The position numbers were made by a program, and so were the translations under genes. The notes under the pieces were generated by a model. It saw only the letters and a list, made by a program, of their open reading frames with translations, had not been told where the DNA came from and did not search any database. A stretch of DNA of 64,000 bases from Isoetes taiwanensis (lineage: Eukaryota; Streptophyta; Lycopodiopsida; Isoetales; Isoetaceae), in contig JAJEKV010000847.1 of NCBI GenBank assembly GCA_021234155.1, forward strand, positions 1 through 64,000, given 5' to 3'. How positions within the stretch are numbered: position 1 is the first letter of the stretch; each line of letters begins with the position of its first letter. Positions 33,423-44,550 of the stretch are shown one piece after another.

Positions 33423-33722
33423 TTGTCAAATCCACTCCACATGGAAGAATTTTGCCATAAGTATTTTGATTCTGTAGTATACTTTGCCAAGTCAACAAAA
33501 AGCAAAGTATCAGAGGTCTCAGCCGATGATGAGGACGAAGAAAATTCTAGCAATAGTTTCAGCATATTGCGGTACCTGAATAATGATGACAAGAATGAGG
33601 ACATACTTAGCAATACAAATCAAAATGGAGTTACTATCGGAGTTTTAGGAGCAACGGGTCTTGAAGAACCTATGGAGCATGCAGTTGAGAGGTTGCCTTC
33701 TTTACCTCTTGCACTTCCGTGA
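33423..33722 (+). pseudogene. acidic N-terminal piece probably belonging to the NIF-like gene
   Basis: A 99-codon frame reads MEEFCHKYFDSVVYFAKSTK and then a serine-rich acidic stretch (VSADDEDEENSSNS). The composition is typical of a disordered region in front of a folded domain. It ends 190 bases upstream of the NIF-like frame on the same strand, hence the proposed link. Confidence 0.3.
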
Positions 33723-33912
33723 CGAAGTGTCTCAGAACCTCTAAAATATGTCTTTAAATTTATGGAAAACCATTTAAGCTCGTCCATTCTCTTAATGTTC
33801 CCTTCATGTTTTAAATTTTGTCGGATGTGATGATTTACATATTAACGATACGAGTGGAGCCGTGACGAAGTCAGGTAATGGAAGGGCGTGAAACGCCGGC
33901 AAATCGACATTC

Positions 33913-34658
33913 ATGTTATGGTCACCGGATGTAGAAGGTGTATTTTCCACCAACTCGGAAGTGGATGAGCAATTAACATCATCATTGAACAAAAAAGTGG
34001 CCAGAAAGCTACTTATTCTAGATATTAATGGTGTTCTTGCATCTTTAGTATCTAAGAAAAGGGCTTCCACCATCGTAACATTACAAAAGCCTATTGTATC
34101 GAAATGAAGCACATTTATCCTAGGCCACGTATAGAAGAGTTTATTGCTTTTTGTCTTGAAAGATTTGATGTGGCGGTTTGGTCTTCATTAACATATAAGA
34201 AGTACACTCAAGGATATCGGGCTGAAGAAATATGTTCACAACTTTTCATTCACTTGGTCACAATCTGATTGTATGTGTCTCAAAAACGCGTGCCAATTGA
34301 TGTGTGCAAGGGAAGCCGCTTTTCTCAAAAATTGGAAAGTGTATACCAACAATTGAGGGGAAGTGCCATGAGGGCAACACCATCTTGGTAGATGGCTGTC
34401 CTTATAAATGCTATATGAATACAAGAAATAGCATATTTGTCAAGTTCTACCGCGGAAGAACATGAGAGATGAGCGACTATCTTTTTCACGGACATCGTTC
34501 CTTTGCTTATGGAGCTTGAGAAATGTGATAAAGTTGCTCCAATCATTAATATGTATCCTAAATTCAAACAAGTAGACCATATAAATGAAAATGTTATGAA
34601 GGCTTTAGAACACGTTATTTCTTGGTATTTAACCAAGAAATACAAGCAAGTTTTGTAA
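33913..34658 (+). pseudogene. FCP1/NIF-type HAD phosphatase-like gene, frameshifted
   Basis: Frame 33913-34107 contains KVARKLLILDINGVLASLV. A shift at about 34100 leads to IYPRPRIEEFIAFCLERFDV and AVWSS (34104-34262). Further shifts give HNFSFTWSQSDCMC, REAAFLKN, LVDGCPYKC, LLMELEKCDKVAPI and finally ALEHVISWYLTKKY before TAA at 34656. This is the order of the NLI-interacting-factor (FCP1 homology) domain: the phospho-acceptor loop, WSS, FTWSQ, LVDD and a C-terminal helix. Active FCP1/SCP enzymes dephosphorylate Ser/Thr in the RNA polymerase II tail using DxDGT; here the loop is DINGV, lacking the second aspartate, as in plant members thought inactive. At least four frameshifts are present. 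Confidence 0.65.
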
Positions 34659-35949
34659 TGTCACCACTTATTGAAGGAAATAAATGTACTTTGGACAATA
34701 CATTTGTTCAGGGTTTTCTAGTGTCAAGATTTGTGCTAACTATGAAATACAAGGAATATTTCTAGTGGCAAAAGATTTGTTGAAAAAGACAAGAAATGTA
34801 CTTTTGAGCAACATCCTTGTTCAAATGTTGTATTAAAATGAAAGCTATTATGTGTTTTACTTGTTCAAATTTTATATATTTGGAAGCTATATTGTGTTTT
34901 TTTCAGCAATATTTGGTTTCTTGTTTTATTTTTATAACATAAAACTTTAATGTTTGTTTAAAATTTGTAGATATGTATAGAACATCCGTCTCAGAACCTT
35001 AAAAGTGGGAATTGCATGAGTTCCATTTTAATGAAATGGAGCTTCTAGAATTTTTTCTCGAAATGGCCTAAAAAAAATAGCAGAGATTACCTGAAATTAT
35101 TGGAAATTTTTTAGGATTTTTAGAGACGCCCTAATTTCAAACCCTAGGAATGGCCCTGAATGGGGCATTCATCCACCATTTAGGTTTTTCTTGGTCTTGC
35201 TATGGCGGGATTGTATTCCCACTTGTGATTTTTTTCTTGATCTTCAATGGTCCAAAACAATTTTTTCAATGATGGTATTTTGGATCTTCATATTTTCACA
35301 GATGTTTTTTGACCTCGCATGACAATGGTTAGGAAATTTGGTGCCAAGAGATCTCCGAAAATTCCATTAGAAATAATATAGGGTCTCCAAAAAGGCCCCT
35401 TGTATTTTTGGTAAAATATAATATGAGGGCATTAGTAATTTTGGCACTAACGTGCCAAATCCGTGTTTTATTATACACGTTTCGTAGCAAATTTTTTTTT
35501 TTTCACCCCATATCAACAATTATTATCCCGTGCCAAGTTCCATGCTTTAAATTTACAAAATATCTTTCTGCGGTATACGCTGATTTCCATATTTTAGAAA
35601 CAATTCTAGGACTTTGAACTAGACTTGAGAAATGCTTGATGTGATCCGAGAAGAATAGGAGGTAAGAGAGGTCCAGATGATTTAGATTACCTGAAGAAGA
35701 TCAGAAGCTCCTTATACAATTTGAGTATTGAGTCAAGATGCACGAGAGCGGCCTGGTCATTACACTTCTCTGTTCATTTCTCGCTCTTGTAGCAGCCCCT
35801 TATTTGGGCGCATGTGCTTGTTGAACTAGTTGGTTACTTTCCTTTTTATTCCCTTTGAGATGATACTAACAAACATCACAACTATCAAGGTTCATCGATT
35901 AATTGGAAATGGGCATCATCGAACACATTTTTTGAACTTATTTGCTCAA
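34659..35949. other. no gene recognised
   Basis: AT-rich sequence. The 69-codon + frame (35408-35617) is hydrophobic because of T-rich composition. No repeats with visible ends. Confidence 0.4.
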
Positions 35950-36420
35950 ACATAGATGTTAATGTGCAAGGTTTGGCCAAATGGTTCTTAAATTGTTCCT
36001 TCTTCTGCTTGAAATTGCCCTAATGATTATCTCGACATTGGAAGGGCATTTATCAAAATCATGGCAAATACTATTAGTTCATATTTTTTAATGTGTTCTT
36101 TGCAAGCTTGTAATTCTTTGTAGATATCTTTTTGTAACAAACAAATCAATTGGTTGTTCTAGGGCCAATGCAAAGACATTTAGATTCGTATTCACGTCTT
36201 TACATTCACCACATACATTAACAAGCATGCTGCTTTAAAGCTTTGTTTGTACATCTTGGATTCAACATAAATTACAACCACAGAATTCAAAGAAATTAAA
36301 TCTAGAGGTAATGACTTTTGGTAGCATATCTCTAATTGGAATGCAGCTTTGAAATTTCCATTTTGTGTGTAAGATAAGATCATAATAGTTTGCGACCGTG
36401 TCTGGCCTTTGTTAACATGG
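35950..36420 (-). pseudogene. pentatricopeptide-repeat (PPR)-like fragment
   Basis: The 63-codon frame 36383-36192 begins MILSYTQNGNFKAAFQL and, allowing for a frame change, continues LPLDLISLNSVVV. This recalls the PLS-class PPR pattern 'ISGYAQNGxxxEALxLF...P(D/N)xxTxxSVL'. Downstream frames are broken. PPR proteins bind organellar RNA. Only about one repeat is legible, so the identification is tentative. Confidence 0.4.
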
Positions 36421-36954
36421 AAATTCTCGATAATTCAAAGATCCTACATTTGCGGTTGTGGATACAATTACCTAAAACAGAATTATGATCTTTGGCTTTG
36501 CAAATTTGTTTTAAATAATTTAAGGCTTGTTTTGCTAAAACTCAAACCATAAACCTAGCTTGTAGAATAACTTTGACAATGAATTGAAGAAGGATTCAGA
36601 AATGTTGGGCATAAGAAGAAGTATTTGATTTTGTTAGGACTTATTTCTGGAACTTATTTCTCTGATAGACATATAGGCAGAAGTGACAAGCCAACACTGT
36701 TGTTCCATTGTAGAATTTAATAAAGGCTTTGTCTTATTGAAATATTAAGACAACCCTTCTGTTATTTCAGTATAAGGCTTTAACTAAGTATAGGTTGACA
36801 GTGTCTAGAAAGATTTGGTTTGGAATCTAGAAAAACACAAATCGTCAAGCAAAATTACCAAGGATATCTTGCACAACCGTGCAAAACCTGCTATGTTGGA
36901 GGAAAAAGAGAGAGGGAAGCAAAATAGTCATGTAGAACTCAAAGCATTGGAGAT
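36421..36954. other. no gene recognised
   Basis: AT-rich intergenic sequence bordering the SINE. Nothing else is seen. Confidence 0.4.
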
Positions 36955-37088
36955 AGATAGATAGATAGATAGATAGATAGTATTTTTACGTCATGCCACA
37001 TTGGCGGGCCATGAGGATATATGGCTGGGAGACTTGAACACAAGATCTCTTAATTGCTACCCAAATGGACTAGCCACTAAACCCAACA

Positions 37089-37090
<2 letters not shown>
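36955..37090 (-). mobile_element. tRNA-derived SINE with (GATA)n tail
   Basis: On the minus strand an A-box-like TTAGTGGCTAGTCC (37080-37067) is followed about 27 bases later by a B-box-like TGTTCAAGTCTCCC (37040-37027). These are the internal RNA polymerase III promoter elements of tRNA-derived SINEs. The 3' end reads CATGACGTAAAAATACTATC and then a tetranucleotide run. The element is about 135 bp and resembles the Au class of plant SINEs. It encodes no protein and depends on LINE enzymes. Confidence 0.7.

Positions 37091-37134
<44 letters not shown>
37091..37134. repeat. (GA)n microsatellite
   Basis: A GA run of about 44 bases abuts the 5' side of the minus-strand SINE. Confidence 0.95.
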
Positions 37135-37135
<1 letters not shown>

Positions 37136-37309
37136 CCATAGACAACAAAAATTACACAATGTCATAAAACAATAGATGAGTTTCCGAGTCCTCATCCTAG
37201 CTCATCACTCTCGCACAAAATTTCCATATCTACATCAAGCTGGTTGAGATTCTAGATATGTATCTCTAATTTGTAGCAACTCAATCATACTTCCCTATGA
37301 TGTCACCAT

Positions 37310-38165
37310 GTAGCATAAAAGAATGAAGGGGAGGCCCTCATCTTCAATTCCATATTTTCTCGGAGTTCCTCGTAAGCACTACATCATAACAATGTATGGT
37401 CTTCGTCTTCTACTTGTCTTTGTGTCACATAATTTGCAATATCTCCGGATGTCTAGGTAATATGTGCCCCATCTCGGTCTCCCCACACCCAAGTGGTGTG
37501 AGCTAAGCCTTATCCCGCAAATTGCATGTCTCTTTCAGTATAGATATATTGTCCCTCGGGTGTCTAGCTTCTCCCATGTCGGGGTTGATATTTCGCCTAT
37601 ACAAGATCATTTTTGGTCTTTGGTTGCTTCCACATTTTCCTATGCACTCTTTGCATTATCCATTGTCTCAAATCCGAGTCCACTTGGATTATTTCCTCCC
37701 ATTGGATTTTCCACTTTCCAAGCCACTTCGTTACATCATGCAAAAGGCCTTTTTAGTGATTCTTGAATCATCCATACCTAGTACCTTCTTAAGATACGAA
37801 ACACATCTCACAATTGCTTCCCCTTCTAGAGGCATAAGCCCACTCTCCACTAGCATCATGGGATATGGTGTTTGAGCTTTGACCCCTAATTCTAGTCTCA
37901 AGAACTTCTTCAAGACCTGTTCAATATCATCCCATAAACATTGTGGGAGACCTGGCCCCCAAATCTCACATCCATAGAGCACCATACTCTGTACGAGAGA
38001 ATGAAACAATTTTACCTTTAAATGCCATGACCAAAGATGTGATCTCCCGACATGCCTCGCAATGCATACAAGGCTCGTTGCCCCCCATCAATCCTCCTCG
38101 AAAGTGATACAAGTATTCCATCTATGGTTGCGGCTAAAAACAAGTCCTAAATACTTATAAGAATC
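37310..38165 (-). pseudogene. LINE reverse transcriptase C-terminal fragment
   Basis: Minus-strand frames read CDSYKYLGLVFSRNHRWNTC (about 38155-38095), then a RALYALRG-like block, and from 38009 LFHSLVQSMVLYGCEIWGPG, followed by WDDIEQVLKKFLRLELGVKA and PYPMMLVESGLMPLEGEAI. This is the post-catalytic 'thumb' region of plant L1-type RT (YKYLG, VLYGCEIWG, IEKxQxxFLRxxLGVKxxTPYxxMLxExG). Continuing past a stop, LGKWKIQWEE and later VEDEDHTLLRCSAYEELREN (about 37375) resemble the terminal cysteine-rich region. The catalytic FADD part is missing, so the copy is truncated. Confidence 0.8.
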
Positions 38166-38817
38166 ACACATTTCAACTATTGGTACTAGAGAAGCCCAAA
38201 GCCGGAAAAGGGAAGCCGGACATGAACCTACTCGGAAACAAGGAAAATACTTGAAAAATATGCAAGAAATATGTGAAAATCTGATATATAATCAAGAATC
38301 AAGAGTACAATGGCCATCCATTGTTAGTAGCTTATTGAGAAGGCAGGTAGTTTATGAGAATGCCAATGAATAGAATAGAATGACTTTCATAACTAATACA
38401 TTACATTTTGAGGATTTCTATATTTCCTTGATTATAGTTAGAACTTTAATCTAAGACTACCTTGACAAACTAATACTTCATCCAAAAATATTTTAATGAA
38501 AATGAAAAGGAAAACCTCGTTTTAACCGATAACTTGAAAAGTTCAAGGTCAAAATGAAAAGCATTATGTAGCATTTATGTAAGCTGGTTGGGGGCAGGAT
38601 ATGATAAGGTCCGCATCTATTGTGATGGATATAAGTCACATCTTGACAAGAATTGAGTAATTTTAAAGATTTAATGCTTTTTTGAAGGGCCTAAAGCCAA
38701 AAAGTTTATTACTCGAGATAAAATGTACAAAATTTACATGTCTCATCTAACCGTGTAAGCACAAAAGATGCCACAGAACCACGAGCCACGAGCACAAATG
38801 TACTTACTCGAATAATA
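38166..38817. other. no gene recognised
   Basis: AT-rich spacer between two minus-strand LINE pieces. Nothing recognisable. Confidence 0.4.
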
Positions 38818-38840
38818 AGGAAGGAAGGAAGGAAGGAAGG
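38818..38840 (-). repeat. (CCTT)n tail of the LINE
   Basis: GGAA/AAGG repeats on +, read as (CCTT)n on the minus strand, directly follow the LINE 3' untranslated region. A short tandem tail at this position is typical of the 3' end of plant LINEs. Confidence 0.75.
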
Positions 38841-39205
38841 TTCTTTTTATCATGGAGGCCAATCGGCCTATGGGACCCAAATTACAGTGCGGCAAGCTGT
38901 TGCTACCGGATTAAAACCCCGCCCTTAGGAGGAAAAACCGTCAGCGAAGAACAAGCACCGGGCACCGTACAAATAATACATATACACATGAATTCCAGAA
39001 GCACCTCGGGGGCGCCGGCGAGGTGAGTCCCGAGATCCAAACCTCACGGAGGTAGGAGCCAAGGGATCGGCCCGACGCTGACACCGAGTAGCTTCGTCGT
39101 GGGCGGACAGTCGCATAAGAGACTAATGATAAGAATCAATTCGAAGATACCGAATCCAGATGCATTCCATAATTTTTGAATCAAGAGAGGAACACTCACA
39201 GGCTG
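38841..39205 (-). other. LINE 3' untranslated region (GC-rich)
   Basis: This GC-rich stretch lies between the LINE's last coding frame and its CCTT tail. On the minus strand it runs from the stop region through GGCGGGGTTTTAATCCGG and GTCCCATAGGCCGATTGG to AAAAAGAA before the tail. Its base composition differs sharply from the AT-rich surroundings, as expected of an inserted element. Confidence 0.6.
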
Positions 39206-39660
39206 TCAATATCTTTTTCTACACCGTAATAACACCACGGCAGATGAAAGTAATGCCCTAAAAGATGTGGTGTCTGCGACGCTCCCATATCGACCATAGG
39301 AGCCAACCGGAACCAAGATAAAATGACCTTTGTTTATTGCAGGCCATGCATTGGGATAGGACGCCAAGAGGATGCATCGACAGTCCAGTGTACTCTTAAA
39401 CAAACCTTGTAGCCAGGACCACACTTGTTGAACCTCAGGACACTCAAAGAGACAATGCTCAAGAGTCTCAACGTCTGAAAGACAAAGTGGGTATACTGCA
39501 GATATGCGAGGATCATAGCGATGTCGAAAGGCATTAACCCGCAGGCATCTGTGGATAACCTGCCACCATAGTACGGAGACTTTAGGGTGGAGCAACCTAT
39601 CCCAAAGCCATCACCATATACGACACAAAGTGGGTTGTGGAACCTGTAGGTGCCACCCAT
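39206..39660 (-). pseudogene. LINE zf-RVT (reverse-transcriptase zinc-binding) domain
   Basis: Frame 39595-39206 reads MLHPKVSVLWWQVIHRCLRV, then NAFRHRYDPRISAVYPLCLS and ETLEHCLFECPEVQQVWSWL. The pattern KVxxFLWxxxHxxLPV, CxxC and ExxxHxLFxCPxxxxVW is the zf-RVT domain at the C-terminus of plant LINE polyproteins. The first cysteine of the CPLC pair appears as Y (VYPLC). Upstream + bases to 39660 continue the domain in another frame. Confidence 0.85.
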
Positions 39661-39987
39661 CTGGCAACTGGAGGTGCTAAAAGAAGACGATATACTGATC
39701 TCATAAAGTACTTGCCTTTGTAAATATTTTCATGACACACCTGCAAGAGCACTTAATGTGAAGATGGGGCTGGGAAAGGGGTGGGGGATTGGAAAAGGGG
39801 CTATCAATATTCTATAACAATTGATACACAAAATTTTTTCCTAAATGAATTATTTCCATTAGTTTAACCAATTTGTTCTTCTTGTGGTTTTTGACCGTGG
39901 GATGTTATCTGCTCCATACATAAAAAGTCCCACTAATTTAAATGATATCTTTCCACGAAATTCAGGCCAAAAACGAGTACCATGTGT

Positions 39988-40540
39988 TTAGTATAGAAAT
40001 TCCAAAGATCCTACAACCGATTCAAGCCTTTGAATGCAAAAAATCCACAAGCGCCAGATGACTAAAAAGGAACCCACGAAGGGCGGGAGAGATCCGAAAG
40101 AAGTCCATAGATCAATGGCCACTAGAGACTTGATAGTTTGGTGGGCCTTGAGTAGGCCTTTAAGAAAAGGAGATGCATGAGGGGGAAGGCGAAAGGGGTA
40201 GAAAAGAGGCCAAGATAATTGCAGGTTTTCCAAAAGCAATACAATGCTTCTATGGCTAAACCAGCAAGCGCATTCCAAATGGCGTACATAGCCCAACAAA
40301 ACACGCCAAAGGAACTTGGAAAAGGAGGACTTTTTCATGAACTTTGAGATCAAACATACCAAGCCACTATCTTTTTTGGGATAGATGCATTTATTCCATG
40401 CATTCTCACATCCTTCTATCATTACCACTAGACACAAAATTACAAACTGCGGCAATGAATTCGTTAAACTTTTGGGGAGGTGCAAGTAGTGCTGAACTAC
40501 ATGTACTATTATTCCCATCCATTGGCAAAACAACACCTCT
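39988..40540 (-). pseudogene. LINE region between RT and zf-RVT
   Basis: A 182-codon minus frame (40536-39988) and its neighbours, read with frame changes, give MDGNNSTCSS, LPAPPKSLTNSL, GLGMFDLKVHEKVLLFQ, the stretch CFVGYVRHLECACW and HRSIVLLLENLQL. GLG(I)xDLxxxNxALLxKWLWR is the usual block between RT and zf-RVT. It belongs to the same element as 39206-39660. The RT catalytic part is absent, so this insertion is 5'-truncated near 40540. Confidence 0.6.
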
Positions 40541-42400
40541 CCACCAAATCAAGTAACTTTTCGAGAATGACCTAATTCCATGCCTAAGATGTTAAGATCT
40601 CCACTCTAAATGGAACATTCAACAATTTAATAATAATTTAGAACCTAAGACAACATGACCTAACTTGTAACCTCAAACTAAAGCAAAATTGTTGTGTTAT
40701 TTGAACATTCAAAATTCAAACTATGTTATACCGAAATTATTGCCAAGCAGGTTTGCATCCTTATATTTATTCATAATATAAAGCTAGAGGTGTCCCAGTT
40801 ATCCACTCTATATTTGTTATTTTCAATATACAAAAAGTTGTGTATTAAAAAGTAACATTGCCACCTTAAGGAATTAACTATTAATAGCATGCGGTTGGGT
40901 TTCTTTGGTAGATGACTAGTTGGTCTCCTCAAATTTCGTATACATTATACTCTAGCCTAAGATGGAACATGATACAAGATAATCATGCACTATAGATAAC
41001 GTGACTACAACCTTGAACACTTTGGGATGCTTAACATAGTTACTAAACCGAAGCACGAACTTTCTTTTGCGGTGACTACATTTTGCATTATTTCTTTTTT
41101 TTTTTGCACCAAGTATGTTTTACACTTAATATCTTTTTGTCTTTGAGTTGAACAAAAGAAATGTTAGCGGCGCCCCGCCGCTATAAATTGCTTGTACTTA
41201 TAATTAAATTTCCTCTAAAACCCCTTTTGTTTGGGTGTATATTCACACGAGGGGTGGCGCAGTGTGTCAATATGTGTATAAAAAACAATACTATTAAGTA
41301 TATTTGTTTCAAATCTTATAATGTCTCACTATTCTTGCTATATAGTATATCGCAACATGTGGGAGGCGCTATCCACAAAACCAGGGATCGCTATCTACGT
41401 TCCAAAATGAGCCATGACTCTTAAATATGACATCTCTCAATTCGAAGATCCATGTCCATAGCACAAATCTAAAACATATCAATTCTCTTCTAATATTGGC
41501 ATATTTTTTAGTGTGGTTAAATTTTTGCCTTTTGCTAAGTTGCAATATCGCTTGAGAATAATATTCTTGCATATCTTTATCTGGCGATATGACATTTTCC
41601 TCCATCACCTTTTCAACGATTACGCATCTAAAAAAAAAAAATCTCTTATATTTGTGATCCGGTTCAACAACTTGTTTGGTCGGCTACTAAAGATTCAATC
41701 TTGATGTTGCTTATAGATTTTTAAAGTAATGATAGAGCATGCTTTCACATTTTGTATAAGATAACCTACTCTACTTGAAGGTTTATGGAAGAAACACCCA
41801 TGGCACACCGAGCCTTACGGTGAATTCGTGAAGGCCAAATATGACCATCGTGGCCTTCACAAAACCTGATTACCTTGCATCCCTATTTTTCGATTTTGTT
41901 AGTATCGTCGAGCTCGAATGCCATCCGGAATCCCCTGTTTCTTGTCTTGATTTTTAGGTCGATCTTGATTTTTTGGCGAAGATCGGCTATGGCGATTGAT
42001 GCGAGAGCTTGCAAGCTTCGGCTATGGCTCGGGGCATAAAATATGCAGCTATGCCATGAAAACCCGATTCTGAGTAAGCTCGGGACATAAAATAGTAAAA
42101 TACGGCATGAAAGAGCTTCAATTTCCGAAAGCGCCCAGCGAAAGCGAGCCATCGGCGAAGCTATGGCAAAGAAGTGAAAATCTTTGGCCAAGCTATGAGA
42201 GCCCTTTCAGGGCGAGTTGTTTTTGAAAACTCGTTGGCCAGCTATTTCTTGGCTAAGAAAAACACGAAATTACTTAAAAGCGAAATTTTAGGGACCTTGA
42301 AATTTCGGCCCCAAATCCACCAAGTTTTTATAAATCGAAATCTTCTATCGATTCTGGCGGCGAGGGGGCGGGAAGCGTGACATGCCAAATTCAAGCTCCT
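40541..42400. other. no confident gene; possible degenerate SINE head
   Basis: AT-rich sequence. At 41252-41317 on +, GGGTGGCGCAGTGTGTCAA followed 40-50 bases later by GTTTCAAATCTT resembles degenerate A and B boxes of a tRNA-derived SINE, but no tail or target duplication is clear. Frames at 41883-42380 (61-102 codons) have no domain. Confidence 0.3.
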
Positions 42401-42404
42401 AAAA

Positions 42405-42570
42405 AATTTCGTTGAAAATTTTTCATGACCAAAATTTCCCTCGAAATTTTAAAACGTGACGCCTAACGGCGATGGCGGTCTTCATTGGCTTAGCCACTTT
42501 CGCTGACGCCGCGCCGTCGTGAGGCGGCCATAAAAATTTCTTCGCAAATTTTTGGTCATGAAAAATTACT
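42405..42570. repeat. inverted repeat around TTTTTCATGACCAAAATTT
   Basis: GAAAATTTTTCATGACCAAAATTT (about 42413-42436) is mirrored by AAATTTTTGGTCATGAAAAAT (about 42547-42567). The loop of about 110 bases is GC-richer and contains GACGCCTAACGGC and GCCGCGCCGTC. It is probably a small foldback element. No target duplication could be fixed. Confidence 0.6.
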
Positions 42571-43175
42571 CCTTCCTAAATATAGCTATAATCTCAAGTG
42601 TCTGTGGTTGGGTGAAGGTTAAGTATCAGAAGTAAAGATCAATATCAAATGAGAGCTTTTACCTTTTTGTTCCACACTAGAATGGATCTACATTTAAGTA
42701 TAAATGATTAAGTATAACAATGTAATATCGTTTTTTTTTTTAAGTTCACACTCTTTCTTTGCACTCTAAAGCAGACACAATGCAATTCTCCCTCCCCCAC
42801 ATCAAGCATATCAAGATTCCATAGGCTGGTCGCCAGTGTAACTTTTAGAGGGCTCGCGGTAAATTGGCAAAAAGTTTTCGACAAATGTTAGGAAGAATCG
42901 ATTGAGGTGGGGAAAACAACAAAGGAAAGACACAATAATTGTTGCCCAAGGTAGGGCACGCCAACAATTAACCACAAAACCAAGGACGTAAAAAACCATG
43001 CAGGCGTGGCAGCATATTAGAGGTCACCGATCTCCTTGGTAGAATTCTTTTGAGGGATTTGGGCCGTCTCTTAAATGTGAAGGCGAGTATTTATTCTTAT
43101 ATAAACGAGAAGATCTGCGAAAATAGAGGAAGCTTAAGACTTGTAGCGAAATTAGCAGTGTGCAGGGCAGGCCAT
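42571..43175. other. no gene recognised
   Basis: Intergenic sequence upstream of the foldback element. The 62-codon minus frame (42811-42999) has no domain. Confidence 0.4.
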
Positions 43176-43183
43176 CCATACTT
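43176..43183. repeat. 8-bp target-site duplication CCATACTT (left)
   Basis: CCATACTT lies directly before the first base of the foldback element and again directly after it at 43633-43640. Eight bases is the length made by hAT and P transposases. Confidence 0.8.
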
Positions 43184-43632
43184 GGGCGTAGGATAGTCTT
43201 ACCCTTGATTGGGGGATCCCGGAGGTGTGATCCCGGAGGACGGGATCCCCAGAGGGCGTGTGATCCCGGAGGGCGGGATCCCCTTACTGCGCAGTAACTG
43301 CGGAAAAAAAAAGCCCCTTGTAGTGAAAATCAGCCAAGTTTTCATATGCATTTTTTTTGGCCGATCCTCCACGGAATCATTTGCGCGGTTTCTAATCTTG
43401 AGGTTGGTCGGAATGGGCTTGAGAAGAGCTCTAGTTTGATGCCAAGGAGGAAGAGAGGGCGGCGCCGCTATCAGCTATACGCAAAAATCCGTAAAAAAAT
43501 GGCCCTAAACTGCGCTTGATCACCTTTTAGCTGCGAAGCAGTTAACGGTGGGATCCCGTCCTCCGGGGATCACACGTCCTCTGGGATCACACCTCGGGGA
43601 TCCCCCAATCAAGGGTAAGACTATCCTGAGCC
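43184..43632. mobile_element. foldback TIR element FB-1 (449 bp, non-autonomous)
   Basis: The ends are inverted: GGCGTAGGATAGTCTTACCC on the left and, read inverted, GGCTCAGGATAGTCTTACCC on the right, continuing through TTGATTGGGGGATCCC. Each arm goes on with several GATCCCGGAGG-type repeats, so the arms span about 90 bases. The middle is non-coding and includes a run of A, CCCCTTGTAGTGAAAATCAG and GTTTTCATATGCATTTTT. With the 8-bp duplication CCATACTT on both sides it looks like a hAT-type MITE. It sits just upstream of the second SDR copy. Confidence 0.85.
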
Positions 43633-43640
43633 CCATACTT
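43633..43640. repeat. 8-bp target-site duplication CCATACTT (right)
   Basis: Perfect match to 43176-43183. Confidence 0.8.
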
Positions 43641-43716
43641 GTGGGTTCTTTTCATTACTAGGGCTTTTTCAACCTTGATAGTTCTGAAAAAAAACCCAAT
43701 TCAATTCAAAGCGGCT

Positions 43717-44492
43717 ATGGCGAGTGGAAAGAAACTTGATGGACGAGTAGCAATTGTTACAGGCGCATCCAGAGGCATCGGTCGGGGAAATCGCCCTTAC
43801 GCTTGCCCTCCATGGCGCCAGGGTGGTAGTAAGTTACCAAGGCAACGCGTCCAAAGCAGCTGAAGTTGTTTCAGAAATAGAGGCCCTTAATGGCGACGGT
43901 TCTGCGCTGGCTATGGCGGCAGATGTTAGCAAAGAATCAGATGTTCTGGCGCTTTTCGACGGAACAGAGCAACATTTCGGAAAGGAAATTCATATCGTGG
44001 TCCACAGCGCAGGTATGCTTCATGCTCACTACCCTAGAATTCAAGATACAAGCATAGAAGACTGGGATGAGATTTCTAATGTGAATTCAAGAGGTGCATT
44101 TTTGGTATCTCGGGAAGCTGCAAGGAGAATTGTGAGAGGTAAAGGGGGAAGGATTTTGAATGTTTCAACCAGTGCTCTGGTTAGTCTGCCTCCTGGCTAT
44201 GGCTCTTATGTGGCTACCAAAGCAAGTGTGGAGGCCATGACCAAGGTCTTGGCAAAAAGAACTTAAAGGAACGGGAATTACTGCTAATTGTGTAGCTCCA
44301 GGTCCTGTAGCAACAGAGCTGTATTTTGCAGGAAAGAGTGATGCCATCATTCAGGCTAATATTGATGCTACCCCTCTTGGAAGATTAGGAGAACCTAAGG
44401 ATGTTGCAGAATTTGTTCTGTATGCTGTGAGTGATGAAGGTGAGTGGCTTAATGGACAAGTTGTTAGATTGAATGGGGGTTTGAGTATCTGA
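43717..44492 (+). pseudogene. SDR aldehyde reductase-like, copy 2, two frameshifts
   Basis: The sequence is closely similar to 22139-22912 over its full length, including the bases just before the ATG and the 3' flank. An extra G at about 43785 (in GGTCGGGGAAATC) breaks the frame within TGASRGIG, and an extra A at about 44255 (GCAAAAAGAAC) breaks it again before LKGTGITAN. Between them the frame holds LTLALHGARVVVSYQGN, VHSAG and YGSYVATK intact. Both lesions are single-base gains in homopolymers, so it is either a young pseudogene or an active gene damaged by sequence error. Confidence 0.9.
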
Positions 44493-44550
44493 GAAATGGC
44501 CTCCCTGTAATAAATTGGCACTTGAAGTCTAGTATTATTAATTATGGATT

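Noticed and set aside
37464-37875. + strand ORFs of 100 and 117 codons
   Set aside because: They are shadows of the LINE reverse-transcriptase fragment on the minus strand.
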